Assembly (NCBI RefSeq): GCF_000298195.1
Contig: NZ_BAHC01000182.1
Span: 1-48,699, forward strand
Length of the DNA stretch: 48,699 bases
From: Gordonia rhizosphera NBRC 16068
GTDB lineage: Bacteria > Actinomycetota > Actinomycetes > Mycobacteriales > Mycobacteriaceae
Direction of reading: 5' to 3'
Made by a program: the position numbers and the translations under genes. Positions 1 through 8,946 of the stretch are shown here, piece by piece. Position 1 is the first letter of the stretch. Each line of letters opens with the position of its first letter. The notes beneath the pieces were generated by a model that did not search any database, was not told where the DNA came from, and was given only the letters and a program-made list of their open reading frames with translations.

Positions 1-2
1 GT

Positions 3-284
3 CTGCGACATGTCGAACGCTCTCACCGAGGCCACCAACACCCACCCGAGGGCCGTCGCAAACGGTCCTACCGCTTCCACAGTGCCGAGGCCCTCATCGA
101 CCGGATCTTGGCGAGAGCCGAACGCAGTTCGGGGCCGGGCATGACGAACGCATCGAGACCTCGGCGACCGGGGGCGGGCCGCAACCACCGAACGAACTAT
201 GACGAGACGGTGACGGCGATCCCCGCTCCGGCCGGCGAGGCGTCGAGCTGCGGTATCAAGGGGTGTGACCTCCACACGGCGTGA
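3..284 (+). other. Possible 3' end of an upstream gene, unresolved
   Basis: The first 264 bases hold no complete gene. One frame is open from the window edge to a TGA at 282-284. It is rich in Arg (a GRRKRSYRF stretch, then AEALIDRILARAER) and would overlap the next gene by 20 bases. The other two forward frames stop near 143 and 203. It may be the C-terminus of a protein that begins outside the window, or non-coding. I recognise no family, and codon use after the RILARAER helix looks poor. Confidence 0.2.
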
Positions 285-1836
285 CTCGGGTCGTCTGGCG
301 GCGGCCGCGTTGTCCGGTGTGGTCGCGGTCGGTGCGGGACTCGCGGTGGGCGAGGGCACCGCGGTGTTGGTCTCCCCGGATTCCTCGCCGTATTTCGCGG
401 TCGGTTCGGCGGTCGTCGACCACACACCGACGGCGGTCCGCGAATGGGCCATCAGTACCTTCGGCACCGGCGACAAGCCCGTGTTGTTCCTCGGCATGGC
501 CGCGGTGATGGTGCTGATCGCCGCGGGGTGCGGTGTCGCCGAACGTTTCCGCCCACCGGCGGGGTCGGTGGCGGTCGGCCTGTTCGCGATCGTCGGTGTG
601 CTGGCCGCGCTCGACCGGCCGGGTTCGCGCTGGACCTTCGCCATCCCGTCGGTGTTCGCCGGCATCGCCGCGATCCTGGTGCTGCGCATCCTCGTCGGCA
701 TGCTGCGGTCGCCGAGCACAGGCGCAACTTCGGACACAGACGCAACCCCGGACACCGACGAACCCGAGGGGGTCGGGCGACGATTCGTCCTCACCGCGGC
801 CGGGATCGCGGGGCTCGCCGTCGTCGTCGGTGTGGTCGGCCGACGCATGCTCGCCGACACCGCACGCACCATCGCCGACCGTGCCGGCGTGACCCTCCCG
901 ACGCCGAGATCACCGGCGCCGCCGGTACCGGCGAGCGCGAACCTCGAGGTCCCCGGCGCGACCCCGTTCGTCACCAGCAACGCCGACTTCTACCGGATCG
1001 ACACAGCGTTGCAGGTGCCGAACCTGACCACGTCGGACTGGTCGCTGCGCATCCACGGCATGGTCGACACGGAGATCCGTATCGGTTGGGACGATTTGCT
1101 CGCGATGCCGATGACCGAGCGCTTCGTCACACTGACGTGTGTCTCCAACGAGATCGGCGGTGACCTCATCGGCAACGCGCGCTGGCTCGGCGTTCCGATG
1201 AAGACACTCCTCGACCGCGTCGGGGTACGCCCCGGCGCAGACATGCTGCTGTCCACGAGCTCGGACGGCTGGACGAGTGGCACCCCCGTCTCGGTGGTCA
1301 CCGACGGACGCGACGCGCTGCTCGCCATCGGCATGAACGGGCAGCCGCTCCCGGTCGAGCATGGGTATCCGGTCCGGCAGGTGATCCCGGGGCTGTATGG
1401 CTACGTGTCCGCGACCAAGTGGGTCGTCGACTGGGAACTCACTCGTTTCGCCGACGCCAAGGCCTACTGGACCACCCGCGGGTGGTCGGCGCTCGGGCCG
1501 ATCAAATTGTCGTCGCGGATCGACCGGCCGCGCTCGCGCTCGTCGCACCGGCGCGGCGAGGTGGTGATCGCTGGTACCGCCTGGGCGCAGCACACCGGGA
1601 TCGCGGCCGTCGAGGTCCGGGTCGACGACGGTTCCTGGGAGCCCGCCGAACTCGCCGGCGACTACTCCGACGACACCTGGCGGCAATGGCGGTTCAGTTG
1701 GGACGCCCAGCCGGGAGACCACAGGGTGTACTGCCGGGCGACGGACAAGTCAGGTAAACGGCAGATCGAAGACCGCACATCCCCAGTCCCTGACGGGGCC
1801 ACGGGACTGGATTCGCGGGCGTACACGATCACCTGA
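265..1836 (+). CDS. Membrane-anchored sulfite-oxidase-type molybdopterin oxidoreductase
   Basis: A 523-aa protein. The first ~200 residues hold about five hydrophobic helices (near 13-35, 68-87, 98-116, 121-145 and 176-196). Then comes a sulfite-oxidase-family molybdopterin domain (about 225-420) and a Mo-co dimerisation-like Ig domain (about 425-523). Cys292 in LTCVSNEIGG is the expected molybdenum ligand, and KWVVDWEL closes the Moco domain. The family oxidises or reduces small sulfur or oxo substrates; the real substrate is unknown. The fold of the membrane part suggests the catalytic domain lies outside the cytoplasmic membrane (inference). The GTG start at 265 has a purine run (AAGGGG) only 2 bases upstream, so a later start is possible. 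Similar membrane-fused proteins occur in mycobacteria. Confidence 0.85.
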   Translation: MTSTRRDSGRLAAAALSGVVAVGAGLAVGEGTAVLVSPDSSPYFAVGSAVVDHTPTAVREWAISTFGTGDKPVLFLGMAAVMVLIAAGCGVAERFRPPAGSVAVGLFAIVGVLAALDRPGSRWTFAIPSVFAGIAAILVLRILVGMLRSPSTGATSDTDATPDTDEPEGVGRRFVLTAAGIAGLAVVVGVVGRRMLADTARTIADRAGVTLPTPRSPAPPVPASANLEVPGATPFVTSNADFYRIDTALQVPNLTTSDWSLRIHGMVDTEIRIGWDDLLAMPMTERFVTLTCVSNEIGGDLIGNARWLGVPMKTLLDRVGVRPGADMLLSTSSDGWTSGTPVSVVTDGRDALLAIGMNGQPLPVEHGYPVRQVIPGLYGYVSATKWVVDWELTRFADAKAYWTTRGWSALGPIKLSSRIDRPRSRSSHRRGEVVIAGTAWAQHTGIAAVEVRVDDGSWEPAELAGDYSDDTWRQWRFSWDAQPGDHRVYCRATDKSGKRQIEDRTSPVPDGATGLDSRAYTIT

Positions 1837-1888
1837 GGCGGCCGGTAAACTACCCCCTGGGGTGGGCCACTGCGGAGATCGAGGGATC

Positions 1889-3205
1889 GTGCGCGGGATT
1901 CTGGTGTCGCTGATCGTTTTCCTGACAATCAGCGCGATGCTGCTGCCCGGGTTTCCGACGGGCTCGGCGAATGCCCTGCGCATCGGCGGAATCCAATTGG
2001 TCCCGGACAGCGACGAGCAGCCGCCCCTTTATGACGGCCGGACACCCACCCGCGACAAGCCGGACTGGTTGCCCGGGTCCCTCGGCGAAAACACGACGGT
2101 GATCCTGGTACCCGGGACCACCGACTACGACGGCTCCGATCAGATGGGCCGGACTGTCGACATCGGCTTCTACGACGCTCCGGGTGGTCAGCGCAACCAT
2201 CCGAAGATCTCCGTCCTCGACTATCCGGCCGCGTTCGGACTCAAGATCTTCGGTCTCGAGATCGACCTGGCCGGCGCTGCCACCTTCAACGACTCGGTGA
2301 ATATCGGAACGGCCCGCGGCGTCACGGATGCCCATGCTGCGTGGATGGCCCGCGGACGGAAGGGCACGATCGTCCTCAACGGCTATTCGCAGAGTGCGCC
2401 GGTCGCCATGAACATCGCATATAGATTGCACAAGAAGAATCTGAACGGAGTCGCGGGAACGATTCCCGACGACGATGTCGTTGTCCTGGTCGGAGCCGAC
2501 TCTCGCTTCCCGAACAGCGGTGTAGAGAACGTCGTCCCGAGCGTCATCGACGGCATGTACACCAACGGGAACCGCGATCCTGCCGACACGGGCGGCATCC
2601 AGGTCATCTCCTACTGTGTGCGCGGAGACGCCACCTGTGGTGTGGGCAATCCCTTGGCCGACCCCGTCGGCACCGCCTTCTATCTGATCCCGGGGTTCTT
2701 CACCCACGGGTTTCTGCAGCCGTACGTCAACGACTACACGGTGACCAAGACCTGGCAGAGCGCCACCGGCAACACCACATACGTGGTCCTCGAGGGTGAC
2801 GGCGGTGGCAATCCGTGGGGGATGATGCTGCGCGCGCTCGGCCTGCCGGCGCCCAGGGAATTCGACGAGACGCTCAACGCCGCGGTCCCGGTACCGATGC
2901 CCGGCGCGCAGGCGACGAGGAACGGGGTCGCGATCCCGACACCGCGTGAACTGCAGGAGCAGATCTACACGAGGCTCGGCACGACGGTGCCGGCCGCCGA
3001 TCCGGACGTCGTCGATCGGCGGGCGCGCGCGATCACGCCGAAGTCGGCGACCGTCACGCCGCCTCCGATGCCATCGGTGCAGATCGACCCGGAGTCGCTG
3101 GCGACGGCGGTGTCGTCGCTCGTGAACGACGTCATGGAGCAAGGAGTGGATCTGCTACGCGGGACGATCCGAAAGCCGAATGGGACGTTTGTCCAACAGC
3201 GATAG
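1889..3205 (+). CDS. Exported PE-PPE-type alpha/beta serine hydrolase
   Basis: About 438 aa from GTG 1889. A longer GTG start at 1862 would put charged residues in front of the signal peptide. The N-terminus (RGILVSLIVFLTISAMLLPG, then an ANA-like cleavage site near residue 29) is a Sec signal. The body matches the PE-PPE / cutinase-like hydrolase fold: VILVPGTT strand, nucleophile elbow GYSQS with Ser167, and a YCVRGDATCG segment with a likely disulfide, as in mycobacterial PE-PPE serine esterases. The C-terminal ~80 residues are Pro/Asp-rich and less conserved. Probably an extracellular or cell-wall esterase/lipase; substrate unknown. GGAG at 1874-1877 supports the 1889 start. It follows the Mo enzyme by 52 bases on the same strand. 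Confidence 0.75.
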   Translation: MRGILVSLIVFLTISAMLLPGFPTGSANALRIGGIQLVPDSDEQPPLYDGRTPTRDKPDWLPGSLGENTTVILVPGTTDYDGSDQMGRTVDIGFYDAPGGQRNHPKISVLDYPAAFGLKIFGLEIDLAGAATFNDSVNIGTARGVTDAHAAWMARGRKGTIVLNGYSQSAPVAMNIAYRLHKKNLNGVAGTIPDDDVVVLVGADSRFPNSGVENVVPSVIDGMYTNGNRDPADTGGIQVISYCVRGDATCGVGNPLADPVGTAFYLIPGFFTHGFLQPYVNDYTVTKTWQSATGNTTYVVLEGDGGGNPWGMMLRALGLPAPREFDETLNAAVPVPMPGAQATRNGVAIPTPRELQEQIYTRLGTTVPAADPDVVDRRARAITPKSATVTPPPMPSVQIDPESLATAVSSLVNDVMEQGVDLLRGTIRKPNGTFVQQR

Positions 3206-3300
3206 AACGTGTTCCGTCAAGGGAGAAGTGACCAATCCGACTGACTCGGACAGTGAGGTTGGCTCATGTTATGTTCCTTGCACGTTTTGTGAGCCGGGAG

Positions 3301-3312
3301 ACAGTGCACTGT
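3301..3312. promoter_or_regulatory. Perfect palindrome in the pnt promoter region
   Basis: ACAGTGCACTGT is a perfect 12-bp palindrome in the 198-bp gap before pntA. A -10-like TATGTT lies at 3270-3275. Possible operator for the transhydrogenase operon; the cognate regulator is unknown. Confidence 0.3.
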
Positions 3313-3403
3313 GCCCGGTGTGCCGTGGCCGCCATGGTCGGGGTGCAGGTATCGACCGCGGCGCGTCCGGTCTGCCCGATGTGAACCAGACAAGGTGAGA
3401 ACT

Positions 3404-4486
3404 ATGAGTGTGGGTGTCGTGCGCGAATCCGCCGTGGGCGAACGCCGTGTGGCGTTGGTTCCCAAGGTGGTTTCGACGCTGGTCGGCAAGGGTGTCCCGG
3501 TGATTGTGGAGTCGGGTGCCGGGTTGGGGGCGTTGATCCCCGACGAACAGTACGTGGACGCGGGCGCAACGATAGGTGACCCGTATTCCGCCGACGTCGT
3601 GGTGCGGGTGGCCCCGCCGACCGACGCCGAGATCGGACGGTTGCGCAGCGGACAGAAGCTGATCGGCTTCCTCGCGCCGCGCAATGCCGACAATCAGATC
3701 GGCGCGCTGACGAGCGTCGGTGTCGAGGCCTACGCCGTGGAGGCGATCCCGCGCATCTCGCGTGCCCAGGTGATGGATGCACTGAGCTCGCAGGCCAACG
3801 TCGCCGGCTACAAGTCCGTCATCGTCGCTGCAGATCTGTCGACGCGGTTCTTCCCGATGCTGACCACCGCCGCAGGCACGGTCAAGCCGGCCACGGTGCT
3901 CGTCCTCGGCGTCGGTGTGGCGGGTCTGCAGGCGCTTGCGACCGCGAAGCGATTGGGTGCCAAGACCACCGGATACGATGTGCGTCCCGAGGTCGCCGAG
4001 CAGGTCCGGTCGGTGGGTGCGCAATGGCTCGATCTCGGGATCGACGCCGCCGGCGAAGGCGGCTACGCGCGCGAGCTGACCGACGAGGAGCGGGCGAAGC
4101 AGCAGCAGGCGCTCGAGGACGCGATCAAGGGCTTCGACGTGGTCATCACGACCGCGCTGGTGCCGGGTCGTCCCGCGCCGCGGCTGGTGACCGCCGCCGC
4201 GGTCGAGGGGATGAAGGCCGGTAGCGTCGTCATCGATCTGGCCGGGGAGACCGGCGGCAACTGCGAGTTGACCGAGCCGGGACAAACCGTCGTCAAGGAG
4301 GATGTGACGATCTCGTCGCCGCTGAATCTGCCCGCGACGATGCCCGAGCACGCCAGCGAGCTGTATTCGAAGAACCTGCTCGCCCTGATCGAGCTGATGC
4401 TCGACGACAACGGTGTCATCGCACCGGATTTCGACGACGAGGTGCTCGCGGCCGCGTGTGTCACGCGACAGGAGGTTTCGGCCTGA
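3404..4486 (+). CDS. pntA: NAD(P) transhydrogenase subunit alpha, domain I (PntAA)
   Basis: A 360-aa soluble domain I of the proton-translocating transhydrogenase, which exchanges hydride between NADH and NADP+ across the membrane. The N-terminus MSVGVVRESAVGERRVALVPK is typical of the alanine dehydrogenase/PNT fold. The NAD-binding glycine motif GVGVAG is at 169-174, followed by YDVRPE. ATG 3404 has AAGGTGAG at 3392-3399. The stop overlaps the next start by one base. The alpha subunit is split into two genes as in mycobacteria and Rhodospirillum, unlike the fused E. coli PntA. Confidence 0.95.
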   Translation: MSVGVVRESAVGERRVALVPKVVSTLVGKGVPVIVESGAGLGALIPDEQYVDAGATIGDPYSADVVVRVAPPTDAEIGRLRSGQKLIGFLAPRNADNQIGALTSVGVEAYAVEAIPRISRAQVMDALSSQANVAGYKSVIVAADLSTRFFPMLTTAAGTVKPATVLVLGVGVAGLQALATAKRLGAKTTGYDVRPEVAEQVRSVGAQWLDLGIDAAGEGGYARELTDEERAKQQQALEDAIKGFDVVITTALVPGRPAPRLVTAAAVEGMKAGSVVIDLAGETGGNCELTEPGQTVVKEDVTISSPLNLPATMPEHASELYSKNLLALIELMLDDNGVIAPDFDDEVLAAACVTRQEVSA

Positions 4487-4791
4487 TGTACAACGAACTT
4501 CTCGCGAACGTCGCGATCCTGGTGTTGGCCGGGTTCGTCGGGTTCGCCGTGATCTCCAAGGTGCCCAACACCCTGCACACGCCGCTGATGTCGGGAACCA
4601 ACGCCATCCACGGCATCGTGGTGCTCGGTGCCCTGGTGGTGCTGGGCTCGTTGCCGGCCGACGCCTCGTGGGGCGTGCGGGTCATCACGTTCGTCGCGTT
4701 GATCTTCGGAACCCTGAACGTGGTGGGTGGCTTCCTGGTCACCGACCGCATGCTCGGGATGTTCAAGGGTAAGAAGGAGACCGCCAAGTGA
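4486..4791 (+). CDS. pntAb: NAD(P) transhydrogenase subunit alpha part 2 (PntAB)
   Basis: A 101-aa membrane protein: the detached C-terminal transmembrane part of the alpha subunit, with three to four helices and the conserved motif PLMSGTNAIHGIV. AGGAGG at 4470-4475 lies 10 bases before ATG 4486, inside the end of pntA. The TGATG junction upstream and GTGA junction downstream indicate translational coupling of all three subunits. Together with PntB it forms the proton channel (domain II). Confidence 0.95.
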   Translation: MYNELLANVAILVLAGFVGFAVISKVPNTLHTPLMSGTNAIHGIVVLGALVVLGSLPADASWGVRVITFVALIFGTLNVVGGFLVTDRMLGMFKGKKETAK

Positions 4792-6299
4792 ACACCGCTG
4801 TCCTGAATCTGGCCGCCGATTCGTCGGGTCAGGTGTCCGAGGGCCTCGGTTACGGGGTCACCGCTCTCTACATCGTCGCGTTCTCGCTGTTCATCTACGG
4901 TCTGATGGGCCTGACAGGGCCGAAGACCGCGGTGCGCGGCAACTGGATTGCCGCGACCGGCATGGGCATCGCGGTCATCGCGACCCTGCTGGGCGTCTAC
5001 AACAACGCCGGAGATGCCGGCGTGCCGGGGATCAACTGGGTCCTCATCGTGCTGGGCCTCGCGGTCGGTGTCGCGTTGGGTATCCCACCGGCGCTCAAGA
5101 CCAAGATGACCGCGATGCCACAGCTGGTCGCGCTGTTCAACGGTGTCGGTGGTGGCACGGTCGCGTTGATCGCGTGGGCCGAGTACATCGAGTCCGACGG
5201 ATTCACCGCGATCGCCGAGACCCCGGACGTGCACGTGATCGTCGGGTCGCTGTTCGCCGCGATCGTCGGTTCGGTGTCGTTCTGGGGTTCGCTGGTGGCG
5301 TTCGCCAAGCTGCAGGAACTGCTCAACAAGAACCTCGAGAAGAAGCTGGTCGCCGCGGCCAAGGGGTTCCAGTTCGCCAACATCGTGCTGGCCATCGCCG
5401 CGATCGCGATCGCGATCTACATCGGGGTGTCCGCCGATTCGGCCGACGCGACGCCGTGGTTCTGGATCGTGTTGCTGCTGGTGATCGCCGGTGTGATGGG
5501 TCTGTTCGTGGTGTTCCCGATCGGCGGCGCGGACATGCCGGTGGTCATCTCGCTGCTGAACGCGCTGACCGGTCTGTCGGCTGCTGCCGCCGGTCTCGCA
5601 CTGAACAACCAGGCGATGATCGTGGCCGGCATGATCGTCGGCGCCTCGGGTTCGATCCTGACCAACCTGATGGCCAAGGCGATGAACCGGTCCATCCCGG
5701 CGATCGTGTTCGGCTCCTTCGGCGGTGGCGACGAGGGTGGCCCGGGCGGTATGTCTGCCGCGGGCGGCACCGTCAAGGCCACCTCGGCCGCCGATGCCGC
5801 GATCCAGATGGCCTACGCCAATCAGGTCATCGTGGTCCCCGGCTACGGTCTGGCCGTCGCCCAGGCCCAGCATGCGGTCAAGGAGATGGCCGCGCTGCTC
5901 GAGGCGAAGGGCGTCGAGGTCAAATACGCCATTCATCCGGTGGCCGGCCGTATGCCGGGCCACATGAACGTGCTCCTGGCCGAGGCCGACGTCGAGTATG
6001 ACGCGATGAAGGAGATGGACGACATCAACGGTGAGTTCAACCGCACCGATGTCGCCATCGTGATCGGCGCCAACGATGTCACCAACCCGGCGGCGCGCAA
6101 CGATCCGAGTTCGCCCATCCACGGCATGCCGATCCTCAACGTCGACGAGGCCCGCTCGACGATCGTGCTCAAGCGGTCGATGAGTTCGGGTTACGCCGGC
6201 ATCGAGAACCCGCTGTTCTTCGCCGAAGGCACCTCGATGTTGTTCGGCGACGCCAAGAAGTCCGTCGACAGTGTCATCGAGGAACTCAAGGCACTGTAG
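4788..6299 (+). CDS. pntB: NAD(P) transhydrogenase subunit beta (PntB)
   Basis: A 503-aa protein starting at a GTG that overlaps the pntAb stop. Residues ~20-275 form the multi-helix domain II. Residues ~325-503 are the NADP(H)-binding domain III, with PGYGLAVAQAQ (Gly352 region), HPVAGRMPGHMNVLLAEA, IGANDVTNPAA and KRSMSSGYAGIENPLF. Full family length, no lesions. The complex uses the proton gradient to make NADPH, which suits an organism with heavy lipid and sterol metabolism. Last gene of the operon; a strong terminator follows 15 bases downstream. Confidence 0.97.
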   Translation: MNTAVLNLAADSSGQVSEGLGYGVTALYIVAFSLFIYGLMGLTGPKTAVRGNWIAATGMGIAVIATLLGVYNNAGDAGVPGINWVLIVLGLAVGVALGIPPALKTKMTAMPQLVALFNGVGGGTVALIAWAEYIESDGFTAIAETPDVHVIVGSLFAAIVGSVSFWGSLVAFAKLQELLNKNLEKKLVAAAKGFQFANIVLAIAAIAIAIYIGVSADSADATPWFWIVLLLVIAGVMGLFVVFPIGGADMPVVISLLNALTGLSAAAAGLALNNQAMIVAGMIVGASGSILTNLMAKAMNRSIPAIVFGSFGGGDEGGPGGMSAAGGTVKATSAADAAIQMAYANQVIVVPGYGLAVAQAQHAVKEMAALLEAKGVEVKYAIHPVAGRMPGHMNVLLAEADVEYDAMKEMDDINGEFNRTDVAIVIGANDVTNPAARNDPSSPIHGMPILNVDEARSTIVLKRSMSSGYAGIENPLFFAEGTSMLFGDAKKSVDSVIEELKAL

Positions 6300-6314
6300 C
6301 CCGGCACAGTCCGA

Positions 6315-6351
6315 CCAGAACCGCCCCGGCCCATCGTCGGGGCGGTTCTGG
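6315..6351 (+). terminator. Hairpin terminator after pntB
   Basis: A perfect 14-bp stem (CCAGAACCGCCCCG / CGGGGCGGTTCTGG) around a 9-nt loop, followed by CTTT. It sits between pntB and the DoxX-like gene, so it should end the pnt transcript. Confidence 0.85.
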
Positions 6352-6424
6352 CTTTAGTGCGATGAGTTCTCCGCGTGCCCGTTGTCTATCCCGACAGACA
6401 GCACATCAACCCGTGGAGGACACT

Positions 6425-6847
6425 ATGAGCGCATCTCTGACCGGCAATGAAGCGACAAGTACCGGTATCCGAAGTCGCGGGCACACAACGGGAGTCGTGA
6501 TCAGCGTGATCGTCGGCGCTTTCCTCGCCTTCGACATCTTCGGCAAACTCACCCGCCCCGACGCCGTCGTCGAGGCCACCGCCGAATTGGGCTTCCCCAC
6601 CAACCAGACCTACGTGATGGGCACGGTCCTGTTGGTTTGCCTTGTCGTGTATGCGATTCCGCGGACCGCCGTGCTCGGTGCGGTCGGGATCACCGCGTAC
6701 CTCGGCGGTGCGGTGACAGCGAACATGCGGATCGAATCGCCGTTGTTCAGCACCACGCTGTTCGCCCTCTACCTTGGCGTATTGCTCTGGATCGGCTTGA
6801 TCCTGCGCCGCCCCGAGCTGTTGAAGGTCGCGGGTCTGCGCCGCTGA
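6425..6847 (+). CDS. DoxX-like small membrane protein
   Basis: A 140-aa protein with about four transmembrane helices (VVISVIVGAFLAFDIFGKL, VMGTVLLVCLVVYAI, LGAVGITAYLGGAV, LFALYLGVLLWIGLIL) and the NMRIESPLF loop common in the DoxX_2/DUF4267-like group. Function in this group is mostly unknown; some members associate with redox enzymes or quinone pools. ATG 6425 was chosen over the upstream open frame because GGAGGA at 6415-6420 sits 4 bases before it. Monocistronic between a terminator and an independent gene. Confidence 0.75.
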   Translation: MSASLTGNEATSTGIRSRGHTTGVVISVIVGAFLAFDIFGKLTRPDAVVEATAELGFPTNQTYVMGTVLLVCLVVYAIPRTAVLGAVGITAYLGGAVTANMRIESPLFSTTLFALYLGVLLWIGLILRRPELLKVAGLRR

Positions 6848-6927
6848 GGTCGCATACGTTATCGAGTTGGGATCGCCTCGGCGTAGGGGTGTTGCCGGAA
6901 AACGATAGCGTTGCACGAGTGGCGTAT

Positions 6928-7959
6928 GTGACTAGAGTGAAGCGTGTTGTGGCCGCGGCAGTCGTGGTCGGCGCCGCGGCGGTCGGCGGATTTGCCATCG
7001 GTGCGCTGCCGGTGGACCAGTCCGGCGTCCCCGGGGTGCGGCCGACGGTCACCTCGGTCGATTCGGCATCGCTGTACAACTCGGCGCAGCAACGGTTTGC
7101 CACGGGTGACGTGGTAGGCGGACTCGATGCGATCAAGCAGATGCTCACCGTGTCTCCCGTCGACGGGGACGCACTTGCCCTGCAGGCGATCTGGTCGGAT
7201 CAGGCCGCCGACGAGGCCACCCGCCGGGCCGCGCTGACACGGCTGACCGCGATCAACCCACTGCTCGCGACGACGGCGCGCGACATCATCGAGGGTGTGT
7301 CGGCCGCAGCGCAGATCGTGCCCGACACCACCCCGAAGACGGTGTCCGGCCAACCCGCCATCGTCATCCTCGGCTACGGCCTGAACGGCAACGGCAAGAT
7401 GGCGCCCGAACTCGTCCGGCGGGTGACCGCGGGCAAGGCGCAGGCCGAGACCACCACCACCGCACCGATCGTGGTGACCGGCGGGGCGCCGAAGGCCGGC
7501 ATCACCGAGGCGGCGGCGATGAGGAAGTGGTTGGTGGACAACGGCGTCGACGCCGCGCGGATCACCACGGAGGACAAATCCGGTTCCACGGTGGCCAATG
7601 CGCAGAACACCGCGGCCATCCTGCTCGCGCAGGGGATTCGGGACATCATCCTGGTCACCTCGCCCAATCACATCCGCCGCGGTGCAGCCGATTTCGCCGC
7701 CGCGGGCCTGAAGACGGTGGCCACCGTGACGACCGCGACCGATCTGGAGAAATACGAGACCCCGCTGACTCGCAACCAGCAGAAGGGGATTCGCCTCGAG
7801 GCGACGCGAACGGCGAAGATCCCCGCGACCCGGCAGGCGGGTCTGCCGGTACCCGGCGCACCCGAGGGTCTCCCCGACACAGGGCCCGGGCTCGTCATCG
7901 AATTCGGGGGGAAACTCCTGGAGACGTTGCTCGGGGCGGGGTCGTCGTCGGCGAACTGA
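6928..7959 (+). CDS. DUF218 / YdcF-like envelope protein
   Basis: About 343 aa. The N-terminus (VKRVVAAAVVVGAAAVGGFAIGALPV) is a signal anchor. Residues ~145-270 are a DUF218 (YdcF/SanA/ElyC) domain, with VILGYG near 149, VVTGGAPKAGITEAAAMRKWL and EDKSGSTVANAQNTAAIL, where the family keeps acidic and Asn residues for a nucleotide-like ligand. The middle part (45-105) is helical and TPR-like. Family members act in envelope integrity; substrate unknown. The start is uncertain between GTG 6919, 6928 and 6937: a TTGCAC-N16-TAGAGT promoter-like pair (6911-6938) overlaps these codons. Confidence 0.75.
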   Translation: MTRVKRVVAAAVVVGAAAVGGFAIGALPVDQSGVPGVRPTVTSVDSASLYNSAQQRFATGDVVGGLDAIKQMLTVSPVDGDALALQAIWSDQAADEATRRAALTRLTAINPLLATTARDIIEGVSAAAQIVPDTTPKTVSGQPAIVILGYGLNGNGKMAPELVRRVTAGKAQAETTTTAPIVVTGGAPKAGITEAAAMRKWLVDNGVDAARITTEDKSGSTVANAQNTAAILLAQGIRDIILVTSPNHIRRGAADFAAAGLKTVATVTTATDLEKYETPLTRNQQKGIRLEATRTAKIPATRQAGLPVPGAPEGLPDTGPGLVIEFGGKLLETLLGAGSSSAN

Positions 7960-7990
7960 CCAGCCTCACTGATCGCTGTTGGCGATCGTG

Positions 7991-8066
7991 CTGCTGAAAA
8001 TGGCCCCGTCAGGAGCATCCGACGGGATATCCCCTCGGATGGACGCCACGGGGCCGATTTCAGCAG
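7991..8066. terminator. Long two-tier hairpin between convergent genes
   Basis: Outer arms of 19 nt (7991-8009 and 8048-8066) pair with only two mismatches. Inside them is a second 7-bp stem, CATCCGA/TCGGATG (8016-8022 with 8035-8041). It lies between the DUF218 gene and the oppositely oriented phosphoesterase gene, so it most likely terminates both transcripts. The left arm has an A-tract and the right arm a T-tract, as expected for a bidirectional terminator. Confidence 0.75.
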
Positions 8067-8106
8067 GAAGCCCGGCGGGAACGGCTGCGGGCGCGGCACC
8101 GCTGCC

Positions 8107-8844
8107 CTAGAACATCACCGAGCGGAAATGGGTGATCAGCCGGTCGCCGTCGATGAAATGGAACGCGATGCCGGGCGGCTGTCCGCGGTTGACGATCTCC
8201 GTGCCCTCGAAGGGGAGGTTCAGGGTCGACGCCACACCAGGGGCGACGGCCAGCGGCCGGCCCGCGAAGGTCGTGACGCAGGGGGTGTGGGCGTGCCCGC
8301 ACAGGAACCCGACGATGTTCGGGTGCCGCTGTACCAGGGCTGCGAGACGATCCTCCCCGGTCTGTTTGATGGCGTCCATGAACGGCATCTCCAGGGTCAC
8401 CGGCGGGTGATGGAAGGCGACGATCGCGGGTGTGTCGGAACCCGCGGCCTCGAGTCGCGCGGACATCCACGCCAGCGTCTCGTCCGCGAGGTATCCGTCG
8501 TTGCGACCCGGGATCGAGCTGTCGGCGACGATGAATTGCACCCCGTCGATGATCTCGGCCCAGTTGACCGGTTCGTCTGTGTCCCTTTCGAGCAGACCGG
8601 CGTTGAGGGGCCGTCGCCGATCGTGGTTACCTGCGGTGACGATCATCGGGAGCGGGCTGTAGAGCACACCCCATGCTTCGCGATACTCCGATTCGGAACC
8701 CTCGTCGGTGATGTCGCCGGTGACCAGGAGCGCATTGATCCCGTCGGCGCGAGCGTTGATGTAGCTCAGCGTCGACTCGATGCGGCGGCGGTTGAACCGC
8801 GTGCCGTTGAAATGCAGGTCGCTGATGTGGGCGACGACGAACAC
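8107..8844 (-). CDS. CpdA-like calcineurin-type metallophosphoesterase
   Basis: A 245-aa phosphoesterase with the full dinuclear metal site: DLH at 9-11, GDITD at 43-47, GNHD at 72-75, FHHPP near 143 and GHAH near 182. It matches the CpdA/Icc class that hydrolyses 3',5'-cAMP, as in Mycobacterium Rv0805; the real substrate may be another phosphodiester. The GTG start has AAGGAG six bases upstream on the minus strand. If it acts on cAMP it would oppose the adenylate cyclase at 34.6-35.5 kb (inference). Confidence 0.85.
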   Translation of the reverse strand: MFVVAHISDLHFNGTRFNRRRIESTLSYINARADGINALLVTGDITDEGSESEYREAWGVLYSPLPMIVTAGNHDRRRPLNAGLLERDTDEPVNWAEIIDGVQFIVADSSIPGRNDGYLADETLAWMSARLEAAGSDTPAIVAFHHPPVTLEMPFMDAIKQTGEDRLAALVQRHPNIVGFLCGHAHTPCVTTFAGRPLAVAPGVASTLNLPFEGTEIVNRGQPPGIAFHFIDGDRLITHFRSVMF

Positions 8845-8946
8845 TCACGCTCCTTGGTCTTCGATGCCCTTGAGGCTAGTCAAGGTGTGCCGTGTCGTCG
8901 CGACGAGGCCTCTGGCAGAGTGCTCGCGCACCAACCGATGTGACGG

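Noticed and set aside
1850..3142. 430-aa minus-strand ORF
   Set aside because: Antisense of the PE-PPE-type hydrolase, which has a signal peptide and catalytic motif; the reverse reading is Arg/Asp/His-rich with no domain.
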